A stretch of DNA of 64,000 nt from Halorubrum lacusprofundi ATCC 49239 (GTDB taxonomy: Archaea > Halobacteriota > Halobacteria > Halobacteriales > Haloferacaceae). Where the stretch lies: positions 248,001 through 312,000 of the forward strand of contig NC_012029.1 of the NCBI RefSeq assembly GCF_000022205.1, read 5' to 3'. Positions 8,422 to 17,496 of the stretch are shown one piece after another. How positions within the stretch are numbered: the first letter of the stretch is position 1; every line of letters starts with the position of its first letter. Under the pieces are notes generated by a model. The model saw only the letters and a list, made by a program, of their open reading frames with translations, was not told the origin of the DNA and searched no databases. A program made the translations under genes and the position numbers.

Positions 8422-9978
8422 ATGACCGACCACAATCTCGACACCGAGACAATCCTCGTCGCCGGCACCGCGAGCCACGCCGGTAAGAGCACGCTCGTGG
8501 CCGGGCTCTGCCGACTCCTCGCGCGCCGGGGCGTCTCTGTCGCGCCTTTTAAGGCTCAGAACATGAGCAACAACGCTCGGGTCGCGCTCACGCCCGACGG
8601 CGAGTGGGGCGAGATTGGCGTCTCACAGCACGTGCAAGCGCGAGCCGCCCAGATCCCGGCGACGACCGACATGAACCCCGTCCTGCTCAAACCCCGCGGC
8701 GACGGCGAGAGCCAGTTGGTGATCAACGGGGGGGCGGTCGGCCACTTCGCGGCCGGCGAGTACTACGAGTCGCACTGGGACCAAGCACGGGACGCGGCGG
8801 TCGCGGCTCACCGTCGACTGGCGGCCGATCACGACGTGATCGTCGCGGAGGGAGCGGGGAGTATCGCCGAGATCAACCTCCACGACCGCGACCTCGCGAA
8901 CGTGGAGTGCGCCCGGTTCGCCGACGCCGCAATCGTGATCGCGGTCGACATCGAGCGCGGCGGCGCCTTCGCGAGCCTCTACGGCACCCTCGAACTCCTC
9001 CCCGACGACGTTCGCGAGCGCGTCGCCGGCGCCGTGATCACCAAATTCCGCGGCGACCCCGCCCTCTTGGAGCCCGGCATCGAGGAGATCGAAGCGCGGA
9101 CCGAGGTCCCGATCGTCGGCGTCGTCCCGCACGACGACCCCGGCCTCCCGGCCGAGGACAGTCTCTCGCTGCCGGACGCGGACGGTGAGGGCGGACCCGG
9201 CGTTTCCGGCACCGACGACGGCGTCCCCGAGGAGGAGACGGTCCGGATCGCGGTCCCCCGGCTCCCGCGCATCTCGAACTTCACCGATCTGACGCCGCTC
9301 GCTCGTGAGCCGGGGGTCCGGGTGGCGTACGTCCCGCTCGACGCGACCCTCGACGCCCCCCTCGCCGACGCCGACGCGGTCGTCCTCCCCGGCTCGAAGA
9401 ACACGGTCGACGACCTGCTCGCGCTGCGCGAGGCGGGCCTCGACGAGGCGATCCGCCGCTTCGAGGGCCCGATCGTCGGGATCTGCGGCGGCTACCAGCT
9501 GCTCGGCGAGCGGATCACCGGCGCCGATATCGAGGGCACCGGCTCGGAATCAACCGTCGAGGGCGTCGGCGTGCTCCCGGTCGAGACGCACTTCTCGCCC
9601 GACAAGCGCGTCGAGCGCGTAACGCGCACCGTCGCCGGTGTCGGCCCGCTGGCCGGGGCGACCGGAACCGCAGCTGGCTACGAGATCCACATGGGTCGAT
9701 CGTCACCGACCGGAGAGACCGCCCGCCCGCTGGGCCCGGAGAGCGCGGCGACGGGCCGGGCGCTGGGGACCTACCTCCACGGGCTCTTCGAGAACGGGGC
9801 GGTCCGTGACGCCTTCGTATCCACCGTCTTCGAGATGGCGGACGAGTCGCGGCCCACGGAGCCGTCGCGGTCGGCTGGAGATCCAGACGACACCGATCGA
9901 TCCTCCTACGACCGCGCCGCCGACCTCGTCGCCGAGAATGTCGACCTCGCGGCCGCAGGGCTCGGCGAGTTGGAGTGA
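8422..9978 (+). CDS. cbiP: Cobyric acid synthase CbiP
   Basis: Amidates the b, d, e and g side chains of adenosylcobyrinate a,c-diamide using glutamine and ATP. The 518-residue protein has the ATPase P-loop [10 protein letters not shown] (residues 14-23), the family segments [10 protein letters not shown] and HVQARAAQ, and a C-terminal glutaminase domain with nucleophile Cys355 ([10 protein letters not shown]) and His453 (GTYLHGLF). A roughly 25-residue acidic Gly/Pro insert sits between the domains near residue 255. It is the last gene of the operon; the next gene has its own promoter. Confidence 0.93.
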   Translation: MTDHNLDTETILVAGTASHAGKSTLVAGLCRLLARRGVSVAPFKAQNMSNNARVALTPDGEWGEIGVSQHVQARAAQIPATTDMNPVLLKPRGDGESQLVINGGAVGHFAAGEYYESHWDQARDAAVAAHRRLAADHDVIVAEGAGSIAEINLHDRDLANVECARFADAAIVIAVDIERGGAFASLYGTLELLPDDVRERVAGAVITKFRGDPALLEPGIEEIEARTEVPIVGVVPHDDPGLPAEDSLSLPDADGEGGPGVSGTDDGVPEEETVRIAVPRLPRISNFTDLTPLAREPGVRVAYVPLDATLDAPLADADAVVLPGSKNTVDDLLALREAGLDEAIRRFEGPIVGICGGYQLLGERITGADIEGTGSESTVEGVGVLPVETHFSPDKRVERVTRTVAGVGPLAGATGTAAGYEIHMGRSSPTGETARPLGPESAATGRALGTYLHGLFENGAVRDAFVSTVFEMADESRPTEPSRSAGDPDDTDRSSYDRAADLVAENVDLAAAGLGELE

Positions 9979-10068
9979 CCGTGCGGGACGCGGCGATCGC
10001 ATGGAATCGCGTAAAATCGCGGTCGATCCTGCGGCTCGGACGCGACCTCCGATACCGGTGCCGGAAGG

Positions 10069-10075
10069 TATATTG
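10069..10075 (+). promoter_or_regulatory. TATA-like box for the thioredoxin gene
   Basis: TATATTG lies about 27 nt before the ATG at 10099 and so predicts a leaderless transcript. It decides against an upstream in-frame start at 10078. Confidence 0.55.
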
Positions 10076-10098
10076 TTTTGAGTCCCCAATACTGGTGC

Positions 10099-10578
10099 AT
10101 GAGCGACACCGCAGACGCGACTGACGGGGGCGAATCGACGAAAAGCGAGCGCGAGCGCATCCGCGAGCGCAAGCTCCGGGAGCTTCAGGAGGAGCTGGAA
10201 CGCGAGGGCGAGATCGGCGGCGAGCCGGCCGAGAAGCTGGGCGAGGAGTCGACGGCGACCCCGGACGAGCCGATCGATGTCGCCGGACCGGAGGAGTTCC
10301 GCCGTGTCGTCGACGAGCACGACGTGGTGGTAGTCGACTGCTACGCCGACTGGTGCGGCCCCTGTCAGATGATGGAGCCGACGATCGAGGCGATCGCAAG
10401 CGACACCGACGCCGCCGTGGCGAAGGTCGATGTCGACGCCAACCCGGAGATCGCCCAGCAGCTCGGCGCACGCAGTATCCCGACCCTCCTCGTGTACGCC
10501 GACGGTGAGGCGGTCGACCGGTTTACGGGCGCGCAGGACCGAACGACGCTGGAGTCGGCGATCGAACGCGCGGCCTGA
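10099..10578 (+). CDS. trxA: Thioredoxin with charged N-terminal extension
   Basis: A 159-residue protein whose C-terminal 105 residues form a thioredoxin fold with the redox motif WCGPCQ and the cis-proline segment RSIPTLLVYADG. It should reduce protein disulfides in the cytoplasm. The first 50 residues are highly charged (ERERIRERKLRELQEEL and following) and predicted to be helical or coiled coil, which a plain thioredoxin lacks; this may bind a partner. The start is placed at 10099, 27 nt after a TATA-like box. Confidence 0.9.
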   Translation: MSDTADATDGGESTKSERERIRERKLRELQEELEREGEIGGEPAEKLGEESTATPDEPIDVAGPEEFRRVVDEHDVVVVDCYADWCGPCQMMEPTIEAIASDTDAAVAKVDVDANPEIAQQLGARSIPTLLVYADGEAVDRFTGAQDRTTLESAIERAA

Positions 10579-10692
10579 CCCCGGCCGGAACGTCGACGAG
10601 AATCGCTCACACCGCCCGACCTGTCCCCCTGCGACCGCGGCGAGGACGGCCGGTCGCGCAACCTCTAAGACGCGAGCGACGCGACTGATCGT

Positions 10693-11361
10693 ATGAAAAT
10701 CGCGATACTCGGCGGCACAGGGGATATCGGACAAGGCCTCGCGCTTCGGCTCGCAGCTGACACCCATCACGAGGTCACCATCGGCTCGCGCGACGCAGAG
10801 CGGGCGGAGACCAAAGCCGAGGAGTACACCACCGAACTCGACAGTCGCGGCCTCGACGCGACGGTGGCGGGCGCCGAGAACGAGACCGCCGCCGCTGCGG
10901 CCCGAGTCATCGTACTCGCGGTCCCACCGTACCACGTCGGCGACACCGTCGAGGCGATCGCCGATACGCTCGACGAGGGTGACGTGCTCGTCTCGCCCGC
11001 GACCGGGATGAAACGCGACGACGAAGGCTTTCACTACCACCGGCCCGGCGCCGGCTCAGTGACGCGGATCGCCGCGGACGCTGCACCCGATGGGGTCGAC
11101 GTCGTGGGTGCGTTCCACAACCTCGCGGCCGCTCGCCTCGCGAACCTCGACGCCGACCTCGGGATCGACACGCTCGTGATCGGTGACGACGAGGACGCGA
11201 AGGGGACCGTGATCGACGTCGCCGAGGGAATCGAGGGACTGCGTGCGCTCGACGCCGGAGGCATCGCCAACGCGCCGGAAATCGAGGGACTCACGCCGCT
11301 TCTAATCAACGTCGCCGAGAACAACGACGGGCTCAACGACCTCGGGATCAAGTTTACATAA
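10693..11361 (+). CDS. npdG: F420H2:NADP oxidoreductase-like protein (NpdG family)
   Basis: A 222-residue Rossmann-fold protein with the dinucleotide motif GGTGDIGQG at residues 7-15, followed by SRDAERAETKAEEY and the VIVLAVPPYHV segment, typical of F420-dependent NADP reductases, which pass hydride between F420 and NADP in the cytoplasm. The length matches the family. Halobacteria are known to make F420, so the role is plausible; a related NAD(P)-binding oxidoreductase of unknown substrate is the alternative. No tight operon partner: 114 nt from trxA and 58 nt from the prenyl synthase. Confidence 0.82.
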   Translation: MKIAILGGTGDIGQGLALRLAADTHHEVTIGSRDAERAETKAEEYTTELDSRGLDATVAGAENETAAAAARVIVLAVPPYHVGDTVEAIADTLDEGDVLVSPATGMKRDDEGFHYHRPGAGSVTRIAADAAPDGVDVVGAFHNLAAARLANLDADLGIDTLVIGDDEDAKGTVIDVAEGIEGLRALDAGGIANAPEIEGLTPLLINVAENNDGLNDLGIKFT

Positions 11362-11419
11362 CCCGAGGCCGGCGACCGTTCCGTTAGGCCTTTGCGCGAC
11401 CGGTCCCTCCGGGCGATAG

Positions 11420-12262
11420 ATGGAGTACCTGGAGCGCCGGGTCGCGCTGGCCGAGGACCGGCTGGAGGCCGTTATCGACGAGGTCGAGCCCGATGAGCTG
11501 TCCGAAGAGGTCGGCCACGTCGTCCTCGCCGGCGGCAAGCGGGTCCGCCCCGCCGTGACGATCCTCGCCTGCGAGGCGTTCGACGGCGACCCCGACGCAG
11601 CCGTCGACTTCGCGGCCGGGATCGAGTTCGTTCACAACGCGTCGCTCGTGATCGACGACATTATCGACCGATCTGAGGTGCGCCGCGGCACGCCGTCGGC
11701 GTGGGCTGAGTACGGCTACGGCCCGGCGATCATCGCCAGCGACGGACTCCTCGGCGAGGCGTTCGCGCTCTTCTCTGCCGACCCTCGCGCGATGCGGACC
11801 GTCGCCGAGGCGCTGGTCGAACTCGGGGAGGGCGAGGCCACCGAGCTGGCCGCCCGCCCCACCACCGAGGCGGAGTACATGGAGCTCGCCCGTCGGAAGA
11901 CCGGCGCGCTGTTCCGAGCGGCCGCCGAGCTGGGCGCGATCGCCGGCGGTGCCGATTCCCACGCGGTCGACTCGTTCGGCGAGTACGCCGAGCGCGTCGG
12001 CGTCGCCTTCCAGATGCGCGACGACGTGCTCGACGCGACCGCGGACGCCGACGATCTCGGCAAACCGACAGGGCAGGACGCAGAGATGGACCGCCCCTCG
12101 GTCCTGCAGGTCACATCGCTGTCGCCGGAAGAAATCGACGAGCGGGCCCGCGAGCAGTCCGAACTCGCCTTAGCTGCACTCGACGACGCCGACCCGCCGG
12201 AGACGGAGGCGATCGAGTACCTTCGGGATCTCGCGGAGTTCGTCGTCGTCCGCGAGCGGTAG
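11420..12262 (+). CDS. Short polyprenyl (geranylgeranyl-type) diphosphate synthase
   Basis: A trans-prenyltransferase of the isoprenoid synthase fold, which condenses isopentenyl diphosphate onto allylic diphosphates. It has GGKRVRP at 38-44, the first aspartate-rich motif DDIID at 79-83 and the second DDVLD at 201-205, so it should be catalytically active. At 280 residues it is shorter than typical haloarchaeal GGPP synthases of about 350. The residues five and four before the first motif are small (Ala74, Ser75), which in this family usually permits longer chains; the product length is thus an inference (C20 or longer). Confidence 0.85.
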   Translation: MEYLERRVALAEDRLEAVIDEVEPDELSEEVGHVVLAGGKRVRPAVTILACEAFDGDPDAAVDFAAGIEFVHNASLVIDDIIDRSEVRRGTPSAWAEYGYGPAIIASDGLLGEAFALFSADPRAMRTVAEALVELGEGEATELAARPTTEAEYMELARRKTGALFRAAAELGAIAGGADSHAVDSFGEYAERVGVAFQMRDDVLDATADADDLGKPTGQDAEMDRPSVLQVTSLSPEEIDERAREQSELALAALDDADPPETEAIEYLRDLAEFVVVRER

Positions 12263-12284
12263 GGAGGGAGAGAGGACGACCCGC

Positions 12285-12785
12285 CTAGGCGCCTCCGGTG
12301 TCCTGCGGCGGGAACAACGGGGTCGGGTCCTCGTGGTCGAACTCGATGCGCTCGTCCCCGGAGAGTGCGTGGACATAGGTCGTCATCGCGTCGCCGGCGC
12401 GCACGCGACCCAGCATGCGGTCCGCCTCGGCGACCCGATAGTACAGCGGGAGACAGAGTGCCGTCTCGGTCGCCGTCGCCCGAAACACCAGCGTCAGGTA
12501 GACGATACCGTTCTCGTGGGCCCGGAACGCCTCGAACTCGTCGAACCCGTCCGCCTCGACCAGTTCTGTGAGCCGATCGAACTCCTCGCTCGACAGCAGC
12601 ACGTCGAGTCCGACCTTTTCGTCGGCTGAGTCGCCGGGTGCGGGGACCGGCACCACGTCACCGGGGACGGCTGCGAACGCCGTCCATCCGCGATCCCGGT
12701 ACTCCTCGGCGGTCGCACGGCACTCCTCGATGACCGTGGTCCACGTGTCGTCGTCGTCCGCGAGCGGGTGATCTTCCACGTCCAT
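12285..12785 (-). CDS. Haloarchaeal acidic protein of the DUF7529-like family, copy A
   Basis: A 166-residue, soluble, very acidic protein of unknown function. It is clearly related to the protein at 26413-26868: both share ATAxEYRDRGWxAxAxxPGDVxP near the N-terminus, then LxVLLxxSEFD, and both end with an IEF/VEF-xxx-DPxxxF segment. The family name DUF7529 is from memory. It is divergent from the fused transporter ATPase gene (107 nt between starts), and a TATA-like box (CCTTTACC on its strand, near 12809-12816) gives a leaderless start. No catalytic motif is visible. Confidence 0.8.
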   Translation of the reverse strand: MDVEDHPLADDDDTWTTVIEECRATAEEYRDRGWTAFAAVPGDVVPVPAPGDSADEKVGLDVLLSSEEFDRLTELVEADGFDEFEAFRAHENGIVYLTLVFRATATETALCLPLYYRVAEADRMLGRVRAGDAMTTYVHALSGDERIEFDHEDPTPLFPPQDTGGA

Positions 12786-12856
12786 GCACGGCGTAGGCGG
12801 TCGGCGGCGGGTAAAGGTTCCCTCCTGTCTGCTGTCATCCGGCGGACGACTGAAGG

Positions 12857-12868
12857 CAAAAGTATATC
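12857..12868 (+). promoter_or_regulatory. TATA-like box for the first peptide transporter operon
   Basis: AAAAGTATATCC is an AT-rich run about 30 nt before the ATG at 12893 in a GC-rich background. Confidence 0.5.
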
Positions 12869-12892
12869 CATAGACGGTCGGAAACTCGCCAC

Positions 12893-15604
12893 ATGCCTCC
12901 TCTACTTTCGCTCTCTGACGTCCGTACCCAGTTCTCGACGGAACGGGGACAGGTGAAGGCGGTTGACGGAATCGATCTGGAGATCCGCGAAGGCGAGACC
13001 GTTGGACTCGTCGGCGAATCGGGCTCCGGGAAAAGCGTCACGGCGCTGTCGACGATGGGGCTCGTCGACGACCCCGGCGAGATCGTCGGCGGAACCGTCG
13101 AGCTGACGGACGCCCGAGTTGCGGACGAGCTCCGCGACCGGTACGACGCCGCTGAATTCGTCGACGGCGACACGATCGATCTCACGGCCGCCCCCGAGGA
13201 GGCGCTTCGGTTCGTCCGCGGCCGGGAGATAAGCATGATCTTCCAAGACCCGATGACGTCGCTGAACCCTTCAGTGACGGTCGGCGAGCAGGTCGCAGAG
13301 AGTCTCAAACTCCATCAGTACGGCGGGCGTCGCAAGGACTCGTGGTTCAACGCGGTGCGCGAGATCCTCCCGAAGATCAGCCGCGACGTGGACGACGAAG
13401 TCCGCGAAGAGACCATTGAGGTGCTTGAAGAGGTCGGCATCCCGGAACCGGGCGCGCGGATCGACGAGTACCCGCACGAGTTCTCCGGCGGGATGCGCCA
13501 GCGGGTGCTCATCGCGATCGCGTTAGCCTGTCAGCCGGGGCTGCTCGTGGCCGACGAGCCGACGACCGCGCTGGACGTGACCATTCAGGCGCAGATCCTC
13601 GACCTGATAGACGACCTGCAGGCCGACCTGGGGATGTCGGTGCTGATGATCACTCACGACCTCGGCGTCGTGGCCGAGACGTGCGACCGCGTCGCGGTGA
13701 TGTACGCCGGCGAGATCGTCGAAGAGGGCCCCGTCGAGGAAATCTTCGGGAACCCGTCGCACCCGTACACGTACACGCTCCTCGAGTCCCTCCCGAGCGA
13801 GGAGAAAGAGCGCCTCACGCCGATCGAGGGGAACGTCCCCGACCTCATCGATATGCCGTCGGGGTGTCACTTCGCGCCGCGGTGCCCGTGGGCGACCGAG
13901 GAGTGTACGAGCGGCGAGATCCCGTACCTCCAGCACGGCGCCGAGGATGTCGACCATCGGTCGAAGTGCATCATGGAGTCGTTCGACAAGAACGAGTACG
14001 GCGACGACGCTGTCGGCCCCGGGCGCGACCGGTCGATCGGCGAGCCCCTCGTCGAGATCGACGGACTCCGGAAGTACTACGAACAGACGGACAGCGTGCT
14101 CGACCGGGTTCTCGGTGCCGACGACCGCAGCGTGAAGGCGGTCGACGGGATCGACTTCACGATCAACCGCGGCGAAACGCTGGGACTCGTCGGCGAATCC
14201 GGTTGCGGGAAGTCGACGGCCGGGCGAGCGCTGTTACACCTCACCAAACCGACCGACGGCCGGGTGGTGTTCGCCGGGACCGACCTCACGGAACTCGACG
14301 GATCGGCGCTGCGAGAGCAGCGGAAGAACCTCCAGATGATCTTCCAAGACCCGCTCTCCTCGCTCGATCCGCGACAGACGGTCGGCCAGACGATCCGCGA
14401 GCCGCTGTCGATCCACGACTTGCCCGAGAGCGACCCGAGCGTGGCGACCGAGGCCGAGGTGACCGTCTCCGGGATCGCCCGCGACAGGGTCGGCGTGACG
14501 GTCGACGACGAGATCGACGCCGTCGTCGGCTCCGGGAGCGGCGTGGCGACGGCCCACGTCGACGTAACGGTCGCGGACGGCGAGGTTGACGTCGACGTGC
14601 GCGAACACCTCGGGGTCGAGGGGACGGTCGAGCGCACTGACGCCGGCGACGTGGAACGCGTCTCGGTGACGGTCTCTGCCGGCGACACCGACCGGCTCAG
14701 GCGGCGGCGTCGCGTCCGACAACTGCTGGAGGCAGTCGGTCTCGAGGTGGGCCAGTACGACCGGTACCCCCACGAGCTGTCCGGCGGCCAGCGCCAGCGC
14801 GTCGGCATCGCTCGGGCACTCGCGGTCGATCCGGAGTTCATCGTCGCCGACGAGCCGGTGTCGGCGCTCGACGTGAGCGTGCAGGCGCAGATCCTCAACC
14901 TGATGGAGGATCTTCAGGACCGGTTCGACCTGACGTACCTGTTCATCGCGCACGATCTCTCGGTGGTGCGCCACATCAGCGACCGCGTCGCCGTGATGTA
15001 CCTCGGCGAGATCGTCGAGGTGGCGGCGACCGACGAGCTGTTCGCGGACCCGCAACACCCGTACACGAAGGCGTTGCTCTCCGCGATCCCCGCGCCGGAC
15101 CCGACGGTGGACACCGACGATCGCGTCATCCTCGAAGGCGACGTGCCGTCGCCGATCGACCCGCCATCGGGGTGTCACTTCCGGACCCGGTGTCCGTCGG
15201 TGATCCCCCCCGCCGATCTCGACATCAAACAGGAGACGTACCGTGAGGTGATGAACTACCGACAGCGGGTCGATCGACAGGCGATCGACGTCGAGACGAT
15301 CCTCGAGGCGGCCGACGAATCGCCCGGACAGGTAGCGGCCGACGGCGGCACCGCGTCCGCTGCCCCGTCCGGGGGTGACGCGATTCCGCCCGGTGCGGTC
15401 GAGGCGGTCCGCGACGTCCAGTTCGATCAGTACCCGGACGGACGCGCCGGCGAGGTCGTCGATCGCTCCCTCAGACTGGTGATTGCCGGCGAGTGGGAGG
15501 AGGCGGCCGATATCCTCGAGGAGACGTTCGCCAGCGTCTGCGAGCGCGAGGAGCCCACGCTCCCCGACGGCGACCATCCGGCTGCGTGCCACCTGATCGA
15601 CTGA
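12893..15604 (+). CDS. Peptide/nickel-type ABC transporter, fused DppD-DppF ATPase
   Basis: A 903-residue protein joining two ATPase subunits that are usually separate. Domain 1 has Walker A at 41-48 (GESGSGKS), Q-loop FQDP at 117-120, signature FSGGMRQR at 197-204 and Walker B ending in DEP at 221-223. The OppD/F-type cysteine segment GCHFAPRC follows at 324-331. Domain 2 has Walker A at 434-442, FQDP at 484-487, signature LSGGQRQR at 629-636, Walker B ending in DEP at 653-655 and GCHFRTRC at 760-767. About 90 extra residues (about 511-600), Val/Asp/Gly-rich, interrupt domain 2 between Q-loop and signature. A haloarchaeal C-terminal tail ends with a Cys and GDHPAACHL. It should energise the permeases downstream. 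Confidence 0.9.
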   Translation: MPPLLSLSDVRTQFSTERGQVKAVDGIDLEIREGETVGLVGESGSGKSVTALSTMGLVDDPGEIVGGTVELTDARVADELRDRYDAAEFVDGDTIDLTAAPEEALRFVRGREISMIFQDPMTSLNPSVTVGEQVAESLKLHQYGGRRKDSWFNAVREILPKISRDVDDEVREETIEVLEEVGIPEPGARIDEYPHEFSGGMRQRVLIAIALACQPGLLVADEPTTALDVTIQAQILDLIDDLQADLGMSVLMITHDLGVVAETCDRVAVMYAGEIVEEGPVEEIFGNPSHPYTYTLLESLPSEEKERLTPIEGNVPDLIDMPSGCHFAPRCPWATEECTSGEIPYLQHGAEDVDHRSKCIMESFDKNEYGDDAVGPGRDRSIGEPLVEIDGLRKYYEQTDSVLDRVLGADDRSVKAVDGIDFTINRGETLGLVGESGCGKSTAGRALLHLTKPTDGRVVFAGTDLTELDGSALREQRKNLQMIFQDPLSSLDPRQTVGQTIREPLSIHDLPESDPSVATEAEVTVSGIARDRVGVTVDDEIDAVVGSGSGVATAHVDVTVADGEVDVDVREHLGVEGTVERTDAGDVERVSVTVSAGDTDRLRRRRRVRQLLEAVGLEVGQYDRYPHELSGGQRQRVGIARALAVDPEFIVADEPVSALDVSVQAQILNLMEDLQDRFDLTYLFIAHDLSVVRHISDRVAVMYLGEIVEVAATDELFADPQHPYTKALLSAIPAPDPTVDTDDRVILEGDVPSPIDPPSGCHFRTRCPSVIPPADLDIKQETYREVMNYRQRVDRQAIDVETILEAADESPGQVAADGGTASAAPSGGDAIPPGAVEAVRDVQFDQYPDGRAGEVVDRSLRLVIAGEWEEAADILEETFASVCEREEPTLPDGDHPAACHLID

Positions 15605-15714
15605 CTGAGACGGCACCGCCCCCACGACTTGGACGACGCGCGGCTGAGACGGATCGGAACCGTGCCGTCCGAAATGATTTGGATCGGAACATTTCCACCG
15701 GTTCGTTCGGTAGG

Positions 15715-15720
15715 TTTATA
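15715..15720 (+). promoter_or_regulatory. TATA-like box for solute-binding protein 1
   Basis: TTTATA lies about 27 nt before the ATG at 15745, so the binding protein probably has its own leaderless transcript in addition to any read-through from the ATPase gene. It rules out upstream in-frame starts. Confidence 0.55.
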
Positions 15721-15744
15721 CCGGCAAGTGTTCAGATTCGATCC

Positions 15745-17472
15745 ATGTCATCCCGCGACGAGAGCGTTTCACGGAGAAAGTTCCTCGGTGCCGCCGGTGG
15801 CGCTGCAGTAACGGTCGGTCTCGCCGGCTGTTCCGACAACGACGGCGAGGATTCCGACGGTTCCGACGGCTCGGACGGCTCCGATGGTTCGAACGGTTCG
15901 GACGGCTCCGACGGTTCGGACGGCGGCGACGACACCAGCCTCCTCCGGTACGGCCGGGGGAGTCACTCGGCGACGCTGGACTTCCAGAACAGCACGAGCG
16001 GCGAGGTTGCGAAGGTGACCGAGCAGATCTACGACACGCTCATCAACTTCGAGCCGGGCGAGTCGACGCTCACCGACGGGCTCGCCTCGGACTACTCGCT
16101 CGACGGCGAGACGGCATCGCTCACGCTGAAGGAGGGGGTCACCTTCCACAACGGCGAGGAGTTCACCGCACAGGACTTCGAGGCGACGTACCGCCGCTTC
16201 GTCGACTCGGAGTACGAGTACTACGCTGGCGACGACTACGTCTCCGCGTACGGTCCCTTCACGCTCGGCAACTGGATCGACGAGATTCAGGTCGACGGCG
16301 ACTACGAGATGACGATCCAGCTCACGCAGACGTACGCGCCGTTCCTGCGTAACCTGGCGATGTTCGCGGCCGCTGTCCACTCCGAGGCCGCCATCGAGGA
16401 GTACGGCACCGACCTGTCCGAAAACGCGGTCGGAACGGGGCCGTTCGAGCTCAACACCCTCGACGACTCCAACGAGCAGATCCGACTCGACGCGTACGAC
16501 GACTACTGGGGCGACGGCCCGCAGGTCGACGAAGCCGTTTTCGTCACGGTCGGCGAGAACTCCACCCGAGCGCAGTCGCTCGCGAGCGGAGAACTCGACA
16601 TTATCGACGGGCTCGGCGCGCAGTCCTCCCAGCAGGTCGAAAGCGCCGACAGCGCCGAACTGGTCCGCACCGAGGGGATCAACATCGGCTACATGGCGTT
16701 CAACATCGCGGCGGTCGAGGAGTTCCAGGACCGCCGCGTCCGTCAGGCCGTCAGCCACGCGATCAACACCGAGGCGATCGTCAACCAGATCTACGCCGGC
16801 TTCGCGACGGAGGCCAGCCAGCCGCTGCCGCCGAACGTGCTGGGCCACAACGACGACATCGAGCCGTACCCGTACGACCCCGAGCAGGCACAGAGCCTGC
16901 TGGAGGAAGCCGGCTACGGCGACGGGTTCTCCTTCGAACTGGCGACGTTCCAGAACCCCCGCGGATACAACCCCTCGCCGCTCCAGACGGCCGAGACGGT
17001 CGCCTCCAACCTCGGCGAGGTCGGCATCGAGGTCGAGATCAACCAGCAGTCGTTCGCGCCGTTCCTTGAGTACACGGCTCAGGGCCGCCACGACGCCTGC
17101 TTCCTCGGCTGGTACACCGACAACGCGGACCCGGACAACTTCGCGTACGTACTCTTACACCCGCAGGTTGAGGAGAGCGAACTCACCGAGGGCCAGGACT
17201 GGGTGAGCTTCGATACCGAGGGGTACAACACGAGTAACCGCTCGGCGTGGGCGAACCAGGAATACATGGACCTCGTCGAGGAAGGTCAGCAGACGACCAC
17301 AGAGAGCGACCGCGCGGAGCTCTACAACGAGGCGATGCAGATCGCCCACGACGAGGCGCCGTGGGTGTACCTGGACTACGCCGAGGAGCTGCGGGGCGTC
17401 GCCAACCGGGTCAACGGGTTCCAGATCGCCGCGATCAGCGGCCCGTACCTGAACCTGGTCTCGCTGGAGTAG
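15745..17472 (+). CDS. Peptide/nickel-type ABC transporter solute-binding lipoprotein (family 5), first system
   Basis: A 575-residue extracytoplasmic receptor of the SBP_bac_5 family. It begins with a Tat signal (SRRKFLGAAGG) and lipobox LAGC, then a 25-residue Ser/Asp/Gly repeat linker that should hold it off the membrane. The mature part has the family pattern TLKEGVTFHNGEEFTAQDF near residue 135 and the PYDPEQAQSLLEEAGYGDG segment. The ligand is unknown; oligopeptides are the usual guess. It is followed 24 nt later by the permease genes. Confidence 0.92.
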   Translation: MSSRDESVSRRKFLGAAGGAAVTVGLAGCSDNDGEDSDGSDGSDGSDGSNGSDGSDGSDGGDDTSLLRYGRGSHSATLDFQNSTSGEVAKVTEQIYDTLINFEPGESTLTDGLASDYSLDGETASLTLKEGVTFHNGEEFTAQDFEATYRRFVDSEYEYYAGDDYVSAYGPFTLGNWIDEIQVDGDYEMTIQLTQTYAPFLRNLAMFAAAVHSEAAIEEYGTDLSENAVGTGPFELNTLDDSNEQIRLDAYDDYWGDGPQVDEAVFVTVGENSTRAQSLASGELDIIDGLGAQSSQQVESADSAELVRTEGINIGYMAFNIAAVEEFQDRRVRQAVSHAINTEAIVNQIYAGFATEASQPLPPNVLGHNDDIEPYPYDPEQAQSLLEEAGYGDGFSFELATFQNPRGYNPSPLQTAETVASNLGEVGIEVEINQQSFAPFLEYTAQGRHDACFLGWYTDNADPDNFAYVLLHPQVEESELTEGQDWVSFDTEGYNTSNRSAWANQEYMDLVEEGQQTTTESDRAELYNEAMQIAHDEAPWVYLDYAEELRGVANRVNGFQIAAISGPYLNLVSLE

Positions 17473-17496
17473 TCGGCCGCTTCAGTCTCACCTTCG

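Noticed and set aside
15820-15930. Ser/Asp/Gly repeats in the binding protein as a mobile or regulatory repeat
   Set aside because: They encode a flexible linker after the lipobox, a common feature of haloarchaeal lipoproteins, also present in the second binding protein.
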